62,840 nt of DNA from contig JAOIVW010000018.1 in NCBI GenBank assembly GCA_028224375.1, positions 1 to 62,840 on the forward strand, read 5' to 3'. Positions within the stretch are counted from its first letter, which is position 1, and each line of letters opens with the position of its first letter. Below, in pieces: positions 53,443 to 61,748 of the stretch. The notes below the pieces were generated by a model. It was not told the origin of the DNA and did not search any database. It worked only from the letters and a program-made list of their open reading frames with translations. Source of the stretch: Hellea sp. Its GTDB lineage: Bacteria > Pseudomonadota > Alphaproteobacteria > Caulobacterales > Maricaulaceae. The position numbers and the translations under genes are program-made.

Positions 53443-54477
53443 TTATGGTACTTTCCCTGCATCAACGTCTTTGATGAAATCGATAACCGCCGGGAAGAAA
53501 TTCGCCTCGTCATCATATTGCGATAAGTGCGAGCCATTTGGCATGAGAGCAAAGCGCGCATTGGGAATTTCCTGCGACATCCACTCCATATGCTTAGGAT
53601 CCATTGTGTCATGCACCGCCCCAATGACAAGAGTGGGGACTGTAATTTTGTGGATATCGGCCGTGCGGTCCCAATCCAGTAAGACTCCGCTGGCGCCTAA
53701 CTCAGATGGCCCTTGCATGAGAACATAAACGAGCGGATTTGTATGCTCGAATCCACGATTGACAGCATCAGGCCATTCTGCCGAAGGCATGCGCAAAACA
53801 TGATCAACATAATGGTGTTCGATGAGCAGTTCAAAATATCGCGGATTTTGATAATCCTCTGCGGCCTCAAAGGCTTTAATTTCAGCAAGAATAACCGGAT
53901 CAATGCCGCCCTCCATAACCTCGGCGGCATAATCATTATAAGCAGGGATAGAGGCCATCATATTTGAAATAATGAGACCTTTGAGGTTGTCTTGATATTT
54001 AAGCGCATATTCCATGGCCAAAATACCGCCCCAGCTCTGGCCAAAGAGATAAAAATTATCTTTATCGAGATCGAGGGCTTGTCTGACCTGCTCCACTTCT
54101 TCAACGAAGCGCGCTGTTTGCCAGAGCTCAGGAATGTCGGGTTGATCGGAAAAATAGCTGCCGAGTTGATCATAATAGTAAAACTCTATTCCGGCATCAG
54201 GAAAATGCTTTTCAAACACTTCATAAATTTCATGCGTGTTGCCCGGTCCGCCATGAAGCAAGAGCACTTTCATAGTTGGGTTGTCGCCGACTTTTTTTGT
54301 CCAAACCTGGAACTCACCTTTGGGCGTTGTAATAGGGATGAGCCGGCCTTCGCCCACATTTGGCGTAGGTTTACTTGTGGCGGCAAGAGCAGGAGCCAGT
54401 TCACTCTGGGCGGCAGGTTTAGCTGAACACCCTGCCAGAATAATGGCTGATAAAATCAATAGGTATAAAAAGCGCAT
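53443..54477 (-). CDS. Lipoprotein prolyl-iminopeptidase-like alpha/beta hydrolase
   Basis: A 344-residue protein with a lipobox LAGC (Cys17) and an S33-type hydrolase: HGGPG at 75-79, nucleophile Ser148 in GQSWGG, acid candidate in VHDTMD, and His in NGSHLSQYDDE. Prolyl iminopeptidases cut N-terminal proline; lipidation would place this copy in the envelope. The first gene of a run with the two-TM protein. True substrate unknown. Confidence 0.88.
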   Translation of the reverse strand: MRFLYLLILSAIILAGCSAKPAAQSELAPALAATSKPTPNVGEGRLIPITTPKGEFQVWTKKVGDNPTMKVLLLHGGPGNTHEIYEVFEKHFPDAGIEFYYYDQLGSYFSDQPDIPELWQTARFVEEVEQVRQALDLDKDNFYLFGQSWGGILAMEYALKYQDNLKGLIISNMMASIPAYNDYAAEVMEGGIDPVILAEIKAFEAAEDYQNPRYFELLIEHHYVDHVLRMPSAEWPDAVNRGFEHTNPLVYVLMQGPSELGASGVLLDWDRTADIHKITVPTLVIGAVHDTMDPKHMEWMSQEIPNARFALMPNGSHLSQYDDEANFFPAVIDFIKDVDAGKVP

Positions 54478-54500
54478 AATGTCTTCCCCTTAAGTTCGGC

Positions 54501-55103
54501 TTATTTAGGCACGTCTGTAATCCGCATATGCTTGGGGTGATCACTGAACCTGTCACACCATGCCATGATGTTAGGATAATTCGATAAATCAAAACCACCT
54601 TCGCCTGCGACATGAGTATAGGCGTAAAGCGCGATGTCAGCAATGCTGCGCCCGCCGCCAACAAACCAGAGGTTCTCGGCCAGATGCGTTTCCATAATAT
54701 CGAGCACCCCGTAGCCCTTTTTATGCAACACAGGCAATTCGCCTTTACGTGTCTCCATGGCGTAGTGATGGATGAAGCGCGCAACGGCTATGCTGGGTTC
54801 ATGCTTATATTGCTCGAAGAACATCCATTGCAGACACTTGGCTTGGTCAAAGGCGTTTTTCGGCCAGTAAGGCGTACCTCCGGCGAGGAAGTAAATGATA
54901 GCATTACTCTCGGCAATATGGCGGCCATCGGCGAGTTCTAAAAGCGGGATTTGCCCAACGGGATTTTTGGCTTTAAATCCATCCGTTTGTGTTTCGCCTT
55001 TAATAATGTCGAGGTTTTCCCATTCATATGGCACCCCCAAATATGACATGAGCAGGCGAGCTTTGTAGCTATTCCCTGACGGAAGGTAATCATAAAGCTT
55101 CAT
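54501..55103 (-). CDS. Glutathione S-transferase family protein
   Basis: A 200-residue GST: thioredoxin-like N-terminal domain (MKLYDYLPSGNSYKARLLMSYLGVPYEW), the GSH-contact segment PVGQIPLLELADG and ESNAI, and an all-helical C-terminal domain with IADIALYAYTHVAGEGGFDL. The catalytic residue is likely Ser10/Asn11 type. Role is glutathione conjugation or peroxide reduction; the exact substrate is open. Transcribed leftward with 23 nt to the next gene. Confidence 0.92.
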   Translation of the reverse strand: MKLYDYLPSGNSYKARLLMSYLGVPYEWENLDIIKGETQTDGFKAKNPVGQIPLLELADGRHIAESNAIIYFLAGGTPYWPKNAFDQAKCLQWMFFEQYKHEPSIAVARFIHHYAMETRKGELPVLHKKGYGVLDIMETHLAENLWFVGGGRSIADIALYAYTHVAGEGGFDLSNYPNIMAWCDRFSDHPKHMRITDVPK

Positions 55104-55300
55104 GGAGTGCCCCTAAATTTCTAAAGATATTTAAGACTACATTACAAAAAATCAAAGTCTTTGTTGGAACTTTATGCGTCTGTAAACGCTTCGCTAACAT
55201 ACCAACGCCCGTGAGGGGTGTTGTTGAGTGTTTTGACAGCAGAGCATTAGGCTTGGCGCACGCTCGTAATATAATTATTTTATAATCTAAGGAGATTATT

Positions 55301-55918
55301 ATGAAACATATCAAATCCACACTTATCGCATCCGCTGCACTTTTTGCCTTTGCGGCGTCCCCTGCACTTGCCGGCGACAAAGCCTATAAAAATCAGGCAT
55401 CCGTAACACCCACAGCAGCTTCATATGATGCCGTTGCAAACCTGTCAGCCGCTGACCGCATGACATGGGAAACAAAAATTAAGGCCAATATGAGCGCCGA
55501 GAAACAAGCAAAATGGGCAACTTTGACAGCAGCCGAGCAAAATGCCTGGATGGATAAGAAAATTGCTAAGAAGATGACAAAAGCGTCTATGGCAACGACA
55601 ACGCAAGTAACAGCTATCCCTAATGACTCGACACAAGTCTTGTCATCGTCCGAAGAGGCTATGATTGGCAAGGCCTTGCAGACTGAAGGTGTTGTTAACG
55701 TAAACAGTGAAAAGCTTTTGATGGCCGATGGCGACCGCGTCAAGGAAACGACGATCGTTACAGTTGAAGCTGACAACACAGCGGCGAACAATGCGATTGT
55801 TGTGCCCACAGTAGGCTCCGGTCCAGAGCTACTGACAACAGTCGCATGTCCGATTGGCACGACAGCCCAGCCTAATATGACATGTCACGTGACAGGCGAT
55901 TATCAGCCCAACTCATAG
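55301..55918 (+). CDS. Secreted protein with C-terminal Cys-loop motif
   Basis: A 205-residue exported protein with a cleavable signal (ALFAFAASPALAGD). Residues 45-95 are helical and charged, and the C-terminus holds CPIGTTAQPNMTC (Cys183, Cys195). That motif, Cys then 11 residues then Cys with the pattern CPxGT...TC, recurs in two lipoproteins 1-3 kb downstream. The gene has a strong RBS (AAGGAG), no recognised family and a terminator at 55939-55967. It may be an envelope or surface protein. Confidence 0.82.
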   Translation: MKHIKSTLIASAALFAFAASPALAGDKAYKNQASVTPTAASYDAVANLSAADRMTWETKIKANMSAEKQAKWATLTAAEQNAWMDKKIAKKMTKASMATTTQVTAIPNDSTQVLSSSEEAMIGKALQTEGVVNVNSEKLLMADGDRVKETTIVTVEADNTAANNAIVVPTVGSGPELLTTVACPIGTTAQPNMTCHVTGDYQPNS

Positions 55919-55938
55919 GATAAAACTATCCCAAAAGA

Positions 55939-55967
55939 AAAGCCCCGCAAATTGCGGGGCTTTTTTT
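55939..55967 (+). terminator. Intrinsic terminator after the secreted protein gene
   Basis: AAGCCCCGC and GCGGGGCTT arms with a 5-nt loop and seven T residues. Confidence 0.92.
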
Positions 55968-55991
55968 GTGCTTTCTTTAGATTTAAATCAA

Positions 55992-56156
55992 TTATTTTCC
56001 GTCGACTTCAATACCGTCTTCAGACACTGAAATCGCTAGGTCAGGCTTATCACCTTGCCCCTGCATTACCATAAATCCTAAACCCAACACTGCGACGACC
56101 AATGCGCCAACGATAAAGTAAATACCTTTGCCGCCATCTCCCGAGTTATTTGCCAT
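55992..56156 (-). CDS. 54-residue single-TM protein
   Basis: MANNSGDGGKGIYFIVGALV begins an ORF with one TM helix (about 12-30) and an acidic C-terminal segment (KPDLAISVSEDGIEVDGK). The Gly-rich N-terminus and composition look real, and a purine-rich AGAGGG precedes the start. Not recognised. It is the only gene between the secreted protein's terminator and the GIY-YIG gene. Confidence 0.65.
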   Translation of the reverse strand: MANNSGDGGKGIYFIVGALVVAVLGLGFMVMQGQGDKPDLAISVSEDGIEVDGK

Positions 56157-56235
56157 TATTCTACCCTCTCTATTGTAGCTTTATTGCTACTTAAGAGAAC
56201 ACCGTAGAATAGAATAGGTTCCCGCGAAACCTAAT

Positions 56236-56532
56236 TCAGGCGGCGAGGCGGGCAGCGCGAGACGGCAGGAGATCATCCCAAGCTGCATTATGTGACGTAA
56301 CAAGCGCGTCGAGCCATTCTCGCGAGGCAGATTTGAGCGCTCTCACCCGTGCATCGGCTTTGAAGGCGCAGTCATAGCGCTCCACATACACCAAGCGGTC
56401 AATCCGAAACTGGGACTGCTTGATTTTTCCGCCGCGATGCTGCGTCATACGGCGCAACAAATCAGGCGTTGAATTGATAAAAATAGGGCCCGGCTGCGCG
56501 CCGGAGAGGATATAAACGATATGTTCTGACAT
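56236..56532 (-). CDS. GIY-YIG domain nuclease-like protein
   Basis: A 98-residue protein matching the small GIY-YIG class: HIVYILSGAQPGPIFINSTPDLLRRMTQHRGGKIKQ corresponds to the VYIL...GxTxDLxRRxxxH pattern, and later ERYDC...ARVRALKSASREWL carries a conserved Glu/Lys region. The GIY/YIG residues are partly degenerate (IFINSTPD in place of YIGVTSD), so activity is uncertain. Unlinked to any mobile element. Confidence 0.75.
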   Translation of the reverse strand: MSEHIVYILSGAQPGPIFINSTPDLLRRMTQHRGGKIKQSQFRIDRLVYVERYDCAFKADARVRALKSASREWLDALVTSHNAAWDDLLPSRAARLAA

Positions 56533-56759
56533 GAGAACATAAGTAGAACGCTAATGTGAACAAAGTATGAACTTATGGGGATTTTTATGATTTAATATGT
56601 CTCAAAAAGAATTAAATAAACGAAGCCCACCGCCATAAATATCTGTCAAAAGAGTTAGGCGTAAATGATTTTTTAAGACTTAAAACGAATCGAATTAACC
56701 GTATCTCAAGGATAATAAGATAACTAACGCTTTCCAAAATCTTATGTGGGAGAGCTCTA

Positions 56760-57524
56760 ATGCTTCGTAAATCGCTTATTATACTATCGTTTTCAGCCTC
56801 AGCTTTGGCGCTGACCGGATGTTCCTCCATATGGACCGGCCTGGGTAACTTATCTTACGGCATGGCAGAAGTTACGAATTTCGCATTTCTAAGAGGTTCG
56901 TCTAATAAGGATGACGTAAGTTTTGCAGAGACTAATGTCACAGAAGAGGGCGTTTATAAAACGGCGGTTGGCGAATATGTTCCAACCGAAGTCACATATG
57001 ATAATGAAGTGACTTATGACAATTATGACAATGCCAGCACTACAGTTATCGGTAATTCGCAAGAAGATTGCCCCGACGGCACATATCTAACGGGAGACAA
57101 TACGTGCATGTCCCTTGAAACAGAAACCTTCGATTTTGACGACACCTTCACTGCAAATGTGTCTGCGCCCGTCGACACTGGCCCCGTTCCCTGTCCTGAA
57201 GGTACATATTTGACCGCCGATAATACATGTTCTTATCTGGAAGTTGAAACCTTTGGTCTTGATCAAGACTTTACGGCACAAGTTCAGCAGCCTGTCGATA
57301 CGGGCCCTGTCCCTTGCCCTGAAGGCACATATCTGACAGCGGATAATACCTGTACGTATCTGGAAATCGAAACCTTTGACTTCGCGGTAGAAGGCGTCCC
57401 AGCCACTGACGTTAATTCGGAGCAAGATTTCGTGATCAACCAACCGGCAGAATGTCCTGAAGGCTTTACGCTCAATGCGGATAATAGCTGCATGTATTTA
57501 GGCGCCGAGCTTCAAGTTAAATAA
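56760..57524 (+). CDS. Lipoprotein with four Cys-loop repeats
   Basis: A 254-residue lipoprotein with lipobox LTGC (Cys21). Four copies of the 13-residue loop CPEGTYLTADNTC occur at Cys104/116, 145/157, 186/198 and 232/244, 41-46 residues apart. The segments between loops are acidic. The DNA of the first 60 codons is close to that of the next gene, so the pair arose by duplication. Not a known family to my reading. Likely a disulfide-rich extracytoplasmic protein. Terminator at 57566-57592. Confidence 0.85.
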   Translation: MLRKSLIILSFSASALALTGCSSIWTGLGNLSYGMAEVTNFAFLRGSSNKDDVSFAETNVTEEGVYKTAVGEYVPTEVTYDNEVTYDNYDNASTTVIGNSQEDCPDGTYLTGDNTCMSLETETFDFDDTFTANVSAPVDTGPVPCPEGTYLTADNTCSYLEVETFGLDQDFTAQVQQPVDTGPVPCPEGTYLTADNTCTYLEIETFDFAVEGVPATDVNSEQDFVINQPAECPEGFTLNADNSCMYLGAELQVK

Positions 57525-57565
57525 GCGCATCTTTAATTAAATCGCTTAAAATATAAATTCTAAAG

Positions 57566-57592
57566 ACCTGCGGCTCTGTCGCAGGTTTTTTT
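57566..57592 (+). terminator. Intrinsic terminator after the four-loop lipoprotein
   Basis: ACCTGCG and CGCAGGT arms around GCTCTGT, followed by T residues. It separates the two duplicated lipoprotein genes. Confidence 0.85.
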
Positions 57593-57689
57593 ATGCATAA
57601 TTAAAATGGGCGTAAGCGGATTGCATTAACCCAATCTCAAGACTGGAGAGATAATCAGGTAATTCCAAAATTTGTGCGCAAGGGCTCCA

Positions 57690-58343
57690 ATGTTTCGTAA
57701 ATCAGTCATTTTATTATCATTCTCTGCCTCAGCCTTGGCGCTAACCGGATGTTCCTCCATATGGACCGGGATGGGTGATTTTTCATACAGCATGGCAGAG
57801 TTTACGAAGTTCTCATTTCTTAGAGGGCCGTCTAAAAAAAGCGATGTTAGCTTCGCCGAAACCAATGTCACTGGCGAAGGCGTTTATAAAACCTCTGCTG
57901 GAGAATATATTCCAGCGGAAACGACTTATAAAAACGGCGTGAAAACCGTTACCCATTCATCAAAGCCCACCTGCCCGGACGGGACATTTGCGAGCGGAGA
58001 TAATAATTGCGGCTTTTTGCGCAGAGGGAGTTCGAGTTACGCTGGCGGGCCGACATTATCCGTATCAGCTTATGTATCCGAGGCTACCGTGAGAAAGCCC
58101 GTCTCCTGCCCAGCAGGAACCTATTTGACACCAGATAATATTTGCGCATTTTCTAAAGTTGAAAAGCTAAATTTCGCCCTAAAGCCCGCTTCTGCAAGCG
58201 GCACCACCCTAGCGGGAAACCAGTCTCTGTATCAATCGACAGACTGCCCGGACGTGTCTAGCTCAAATGCCATAATTAGCTGCGTAAATTTAGGGGCTGA
58301 CGGCCTATCCAACGCGCCCGTTTTAGTTCAGCATATTTATTAA
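57690..58343 (+). CDS. Lipoprotein paralogue with three Cys-loop motifs
   Basis: A 217-residue lipoprotein, paralogue of the gene at 56760. The first ~80 residues are nearly colinear (FRKSVILLSFSASALALTGC versus LRKSLIILSFSASALALTGC), after which the two diverge. Cys-loop motifs occur at Cys95/107, 140/152 and 186/198, still 11 residues between cysteines, but sequence within them has drifted. ATG 57690 parallels the start of the first copy; an upstream in-frame ATG at 57672 is less likely. Function unknown. Confidence 0.82.
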   Translation: MFRKSVILLSFSASALALTGCSSIWTGMGDFSYSMAEFTKFSFLRGPSKKSDVSFAETNVTGEGVYKTSAGEYIPAETTYKNGVKTVTHSSKPTCPDGTFASGDNNCGFLRRGSSSYAGGPTLSVSAYVSEATVRKPVSCPAGTYLTPDNICAFSKVEKLNFALKPASASGTTLAGNQSLYQSTDCPDVSSSNAIISCVNLGADGLSNAPVLVQHIY

Positions 58344-58404
58344 AATTTGAAAGCTGCGGCACGTTTGCAGTTTTGTAGTCATTACAGAATGACGCTTGGT
58401 GAGG

Positions 58405-59961
58405 CTAGGCCTTACGCCACGAGCTTTTTCCGCCTACGCTGGATTCAATCACCACGCCCTCAGCTTTAAACTGATCGCGGATTTCGTCTGAACGTTTAAA
58501 CATTTCGCCCATTTTGGCTTTGTCGCCAGCCTCTTTCGCCGTAAGGGCTTGTGCGCGAACGGAGTCATATTCCCCGACCAAAGCGTCATAGTCGAGCCCG
58601 CCCTTGAACCAGTCCTCAGGGTCTTTTTGGAGGAGGCCTAGGAGGTTCAAGCAATATAATACCCCTCCTAAGTTTTCCCATTCACCCACAGTTATATATT
58701 CAGTAGTCAATCCTGATTTTTCTATATTTGTGCCAAGTCCTTTTGGCACACCTTGAGCAAGGATAGATATGTCTCTAATTACACTCGGAATATTTAAGTC
58801 ACTCAAAAATGGTCGAATAGCTCTCTCAAAATAACCTTCTTTCGCAAAAAACTTTTTTTCCATACTTAGCGCAAATGGCATTCCATACTCAAAAATTAGA
58901 CGATACCAACCATCCAACTGAGCCTTACTCTCCTTGAGCAAATCCTCAGTCCAAATTAACTCATTCCGATAATGCGCTTTGAGTAGCGCTAAACGAATAA
59001 CTTCCCCGTCCCAATCTTTGAGCAAGTCGTGAATTAATTTCACATTTCCCAAGCTCTTGGACATCTTCTCGCTGCCCATATTGAGAAATTCATTATGCAC
59101 CCAGAAATTAGCTAAGGGTTTGTCATTAGCGCAATGGCTTTGGGCGATTTCATTTTCGTGGTGTGGGAATTTTAAATCTATTCCACCGCAGTGAATATCA
59201 ATTGTCTCGCCAAGCACATCTCTAATCATTGCCGAACATTCAATATGCCAGCCCGGACGACCCCGACCATAATTTTTAAAATCCCATCCGGGTTCGCCGT
59301 CTTTGGCGGGCTTCCACAAAACAAAGTCACCTGCATTGCGCTTATAACTAGCCACTTCGACACGCGCACCTGCGAGATTATCTTCAAGCTTGCGCCCTGA
59401 AAGTTTTCCATATCGCGTATTAAGGTTTTTCTCTTTTGCGTAATCATCCATACGCGTCACATCAAACAAAATATGCCCTTCGGAAAAATAAGCGATATTT
59501 TTATCCATCAGTTCGACAATAATATCCTGCATTTCCCCAATGCTCTCAGTCGCTTTGGGCTGAACTGTGGGCATCAAGCACCCGATAGCCGCGAGGTCAT
59601 CATTATAGATCTTTGCGTACTTTTCGGTAATAACAGAAATATCCACACCTTGCTTTTTGGCGCTTTCGATAATTTTGTCATCTACATCCGTAATATTGCG
59701 GGCGTATACGACTTTGGCCTTTTCCGCAGGATATGGCTCACCCTTAGACAAAGCCTCTAATTGTTCGGGGTCATAAATGTGCATCAGTACCCGAAATAGA
59801 ACATCGGCGACCACCGCGGCGCGGGCATTACCGATATGGGCATAGCTATAAACGGTGGGGCCGCAATTATACATCGTCACGCGCTTAGGGTCTTGCGGGG
59901 TGAAGACCTCTTTCTGGCGCGTGAGAGAATTATACAGCGTCAATTGTGGCTTTTCAGTCAT
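58405..59961 (-). CDS. cysS: Cysteinyl-tRNA synthetase
   Basis: A 518-residue class I synthetase: HIGH-type GPTVYSYAHIGNAR, zinc ligands in NCGPTVY and the WHIECSAM...HCGG region, and KMSKS in GSEKMSKSLGN. ATG 59961 follows GGGGATACT with correct spacing, so the longer frame to 60060 is not used. The region from about residue 380 (LSMEKKFFAKEGYFERAIRP) reads less conserved. Start codons of cysS and the divergent gene are only 24 bp apart. No other aminoacylation genes adjacent. Confidence 0.96.
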   Translation of the reverse strand: MTEKPQLTLYNSLTRQKEVFTPQDPKRVTMYNCGPTVYSYAHIGNARAAVVADVLFRVLMHIYDPEQLEALSKGEPYPAEKAKVVYARNITDVDDKIIESAKKQGVDISVITEKYAKIYNDDLAAIGCLMPTVQPKATESIGEMQDIIVELMDKNIAYFSEGHILFDVTRMDDYAKEKNLNTRYGKLSGRKLEDNLAGARVEVASYKRNAGDFVLWKPAKDGEPGWDFKNYGRGRPGWHIECSAMIRDVLGETIDIHCGGIDLKFPHHENEIAQSHCANDKPLANFWVHNEFLNMGSEKMSKSLGNVKLIHDLLKDWDGEVIRLALLKAHYRNELIWTEDLLKESKAQLDGWYRLIFEYGMPFALSMEKKFFAKEGYFERAIRPFLSDLNIPSVIRDISILAQGVPKGLGTNIEKSGLTTEYITVGEWENLGGVLYCLNLLGLLQKDPEDWFKGGLDYDALVGEYDSVRAQALTAKEAGDKAKMGEMFKRSDEIRDQFKAEGVVIESSVGGKSSWRKA

Positions 59962-59985
59962 AGTATCCCCATCTAATGAATTAGT

Positions 59986-60594
59986 ATGAAAACGCAACAA
60001 ATCATCACGGGTGTTTTGCTCGCTATTGGCGCGGCCTTCGCTATTCACCAAGCCATGCAACCTGATCTGGGCCTGCTGGAATTTAAGGTCAAAGATACCC
60101 GCGCTTATGGCTATGGCTATACTGATGACCGTTCGGTGGGTATTATTAAAAAGCTGGTGAAAGAAAACCCTCAGGTCGATACGCTGGTTTTGAAGCGCAT
60201 GTCCGGCACGCGCGACAGCACGCGTAATGTTTTAATCGCCCGCAATATTCGTAAGAACCAGCTGGACACGCATCTTGAGAAAAACAGCATGATTGCGTCT
60301 GGCGCTGTGGATTTGTTTCTCGCTGGCAAACGGCGGACTATGGAGTGCGGGGCGCTGATTGGCGTGCATAGTTGGTCAATTTCGGGCGCAATGGATCACA
60401 TCCGCATTTCGCCCAAAGATATCGGCTATGACCGCAGCCAAAAATACCACGAAAAATTCCTCAGCGATATGGGGATTGATCCGGCCTTTTATGCCTTCAC
60501 ACGCGCCGCCGCCGAACCCGAAGACATCCATTATATGAGCGTAGAGGAAATCAACCGATTTGGCCTGACAAGTGAACCGTTGGATTGCGGCTAA
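59986..60594 (+). CDS. Membrane-anchored ClpP-like periplasmic protein (COG3904-like)
   Basis: A 202-residue protein: one N-terminal signal anchor (MKTQQIITGVLLAIGAAFAI), then a ClpP/crotonase-like region with LVLKRMSGTRDSTRNVLIARNIRKN and SGAVDLFLAGKRRTMECGALIGVHSW. This resembles COG3904 proteins, in which GGS and CAS-C carry the putative active Ser; here those positions read SGT and ASGA, so catalysis may be lost. No RBS precedes the ATG and only 24 bp separate it from the cysS start, so the promoter probably lies inside cysS. Confidence in family is moderate. Confidence 0.6.
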   Translation: MKTQQIITGVLLAIGAAFAIHQAMQPDLGLLEFKVKDTRAYGYGYTDDRSVGIIKKLVKENPQVDTLVLKRMSGTRDSTRNVLIARNIRKNQLDTHLEKNSMIASGAVDLFLAGKRRTMECGALIGVHSWSISGAMDHIRISPKDIGYDRSQKYHEKFLSDMGIDPAFYAFTRAAAEPEDIHYMSVEEINRFGLTSEPLDCG

Positions 60595-60597
60595 ACC

Positions 60598-60733
60598 GTC
60601 ATTCCGCTTCATTTTTTGGCTAGCCAAAAATGGCGGAACCCATGCCTTGTCATCTCGCCCAAATACAATGTTCAGATTGTCACAATATCTAGGCATGGGT
60701 TCCGCCACGACAAAGTCGTGAGACGGAAAGACA
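60598..60733. repeat. Dispersed long-hairpin repeat, copy C
   Basis: Starts GTCATTCCGCTTCA and contains the inverted pair GGAACCCATGCCTT and GGCATGGGTTCC, ending CGGAAAGACA. Same family as copies at 439-583 and 49781-49919; A and C share the most sequence. It occupies the gap between the ClpP-like gene and the folE promoter. Confidence 0.75.
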
Positions 60734-60768
60734 AGCTTTAAATTTTTTACGTTTCGCCCTATGCGCTT

Positions 60769-60797
60769 TTGTCACTGGCAATTGACGTCACTAATAC
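60769..60797 (+). promoter_or_regulatory. Putative folE promoter
   Basis: TTGTCA (60769-60774), 17 bp, TAATAC (60792-60797). Transcription would start only about 8 nt before the folE ATG at 60813. No Shine-Dalgarno is visible, so the mRNA may be leaderless or nearly so. Confidence 0.5.
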
Positions 60798-60812
60798 GCT
60801 ATACGCCCCTTC

Positions 60813-61433
60813 ATGAGTACCGAAACACCTAAAAAGCCCGTTCTTAAAGCCGTGGCCAACGCCCCTCGTCCTTCTAAAGAAGAGGCGATGGAAGCTGTGC
60901 GCACGCTGATTGCTTGGGCGGGTGATAATCCTGACCGCGAAGGGCTGAAAGATACGCCTAAGCGCGTGGTGAATGCCTATAATGAGTGGTATCGCGGTTA
61001 TGATATGGACCCGGCCGAAGAGCTGTCCCGCGTCTTTGAAGATGTATCAGGCTATGATGATATGGTTATTCTGCGCGAGATTGATGTGGAGAGCCATTGC
61101 GAGCATCACATGGCGCCGTTTCTCGGCACAGCCTATGTCGCTTATCTGCCGACTGATAAAGTTGTCGGCATTTCAAAACTCGTCAAGGTCGTCGAGATTT
61201 TTGCCAAACGCCTGCAGACCCAGGAAACTATGACTGCGCAAATTGCGGAGGCTATTGACGACGCGCTGAAGCCCCGCGGCTCTGCGGTGATGATTGATGC
61301 CGTTCACCAATGTATGAGCACGCGCGGCGTCCATCATCCCAATGTCTCTACAATCACGACACAGTTCACCGGTGAGTTTAAAACAAACCCGGCCCTGCAA
61401 GAGCGCTTTCTGCGATTGATAAAGCCAGCTTAA
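60813..61433 (+). CDS. folE: GTP cyclohydrolase I
   Basis: A 206-residue Fol[27 protein letters not shown], the zinc-site segment [32 protein letters not shown], and [11 protein letters not shown] with the second catalytic Cys. It converts GTP to dihydroneopterin triphosphate, the first step of folate synthesis. Length is full. The N-terminal 20 residues are basic and unconserved. The start is near-leaderless (see 60769-60797). Confidence 0.96.
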   Translation: MSTETPKKPVLKAVANAPRPSKEEAMEAVRTLIAWAGDNPDREGLKDTPKRVVNAYNEWYRGYDMDPAEELSRVFEDVSGYDDMVILREIDVESHCEHHMAPFLGTAYVAYLPTDKVVGISKLVKVVEIFAKRLQTQETMTAQIAEAIDDALKPRGSAVMIDAVHQCMSTRGVHHPNVSTITTQFTGEFKTNPALQERFLRLIKPA

Positions 61434-61748
61434 TTACAAATTCTGTCCTCACCCCACACAGTGGGGGAGGTGTCGCGCAGCGACGGAGGGGGAATTTGTG
61501 AGAGCGCTAAGCCAGGTAATATCGCTTAACTTTACGTTCGGACTTGGTGCACATTAATCGTAGCTTGGTCAGCACCCTCCCCCTCATTGATTGAGTATTC
61601 CGGCTGGGCGGCCTGAAAGCGTGGTTCCCATATGTGCAGCGCATAAATATCCTTGTGCTGTTGTGTCGTAACAGCGCCACAAGGACTGCAAGTGCGTTAT
61701 CCCCGTAACGCATAGGCTGAGTTTGGAGGAGACGTGGTTAGCAAAGGG
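61434..61748. other. Unexplained 315-bp intergenic region with repeat-like hairpins
   Basis: Between the convergent folE and GDPD genes. At about 61444-61495 lies a GC-rich element with stems CCCCA/TGGGG and GTCGC/GCGAC, which from memory resembles a dispersed repeat class in alphaproteobacteria. Further on, 61651-61684 holds a nested hairpin (CCTTGT...ACAAGG with inner GCTGTT/AACAGC) and 61693-61712 a second one (TGCGTTA/TAACGCA). A 68-codon minus-strand ORF (61507-61713) is not convincing as a gene. No T-tract terminator was found. Confidence 0.5.

Noticed and set aside
61507..61713. 68-codon minus-strand ORF between folE and GDPD
   Set aside because: It spans hairpins and a repeat-like element and shows no recognisable features.
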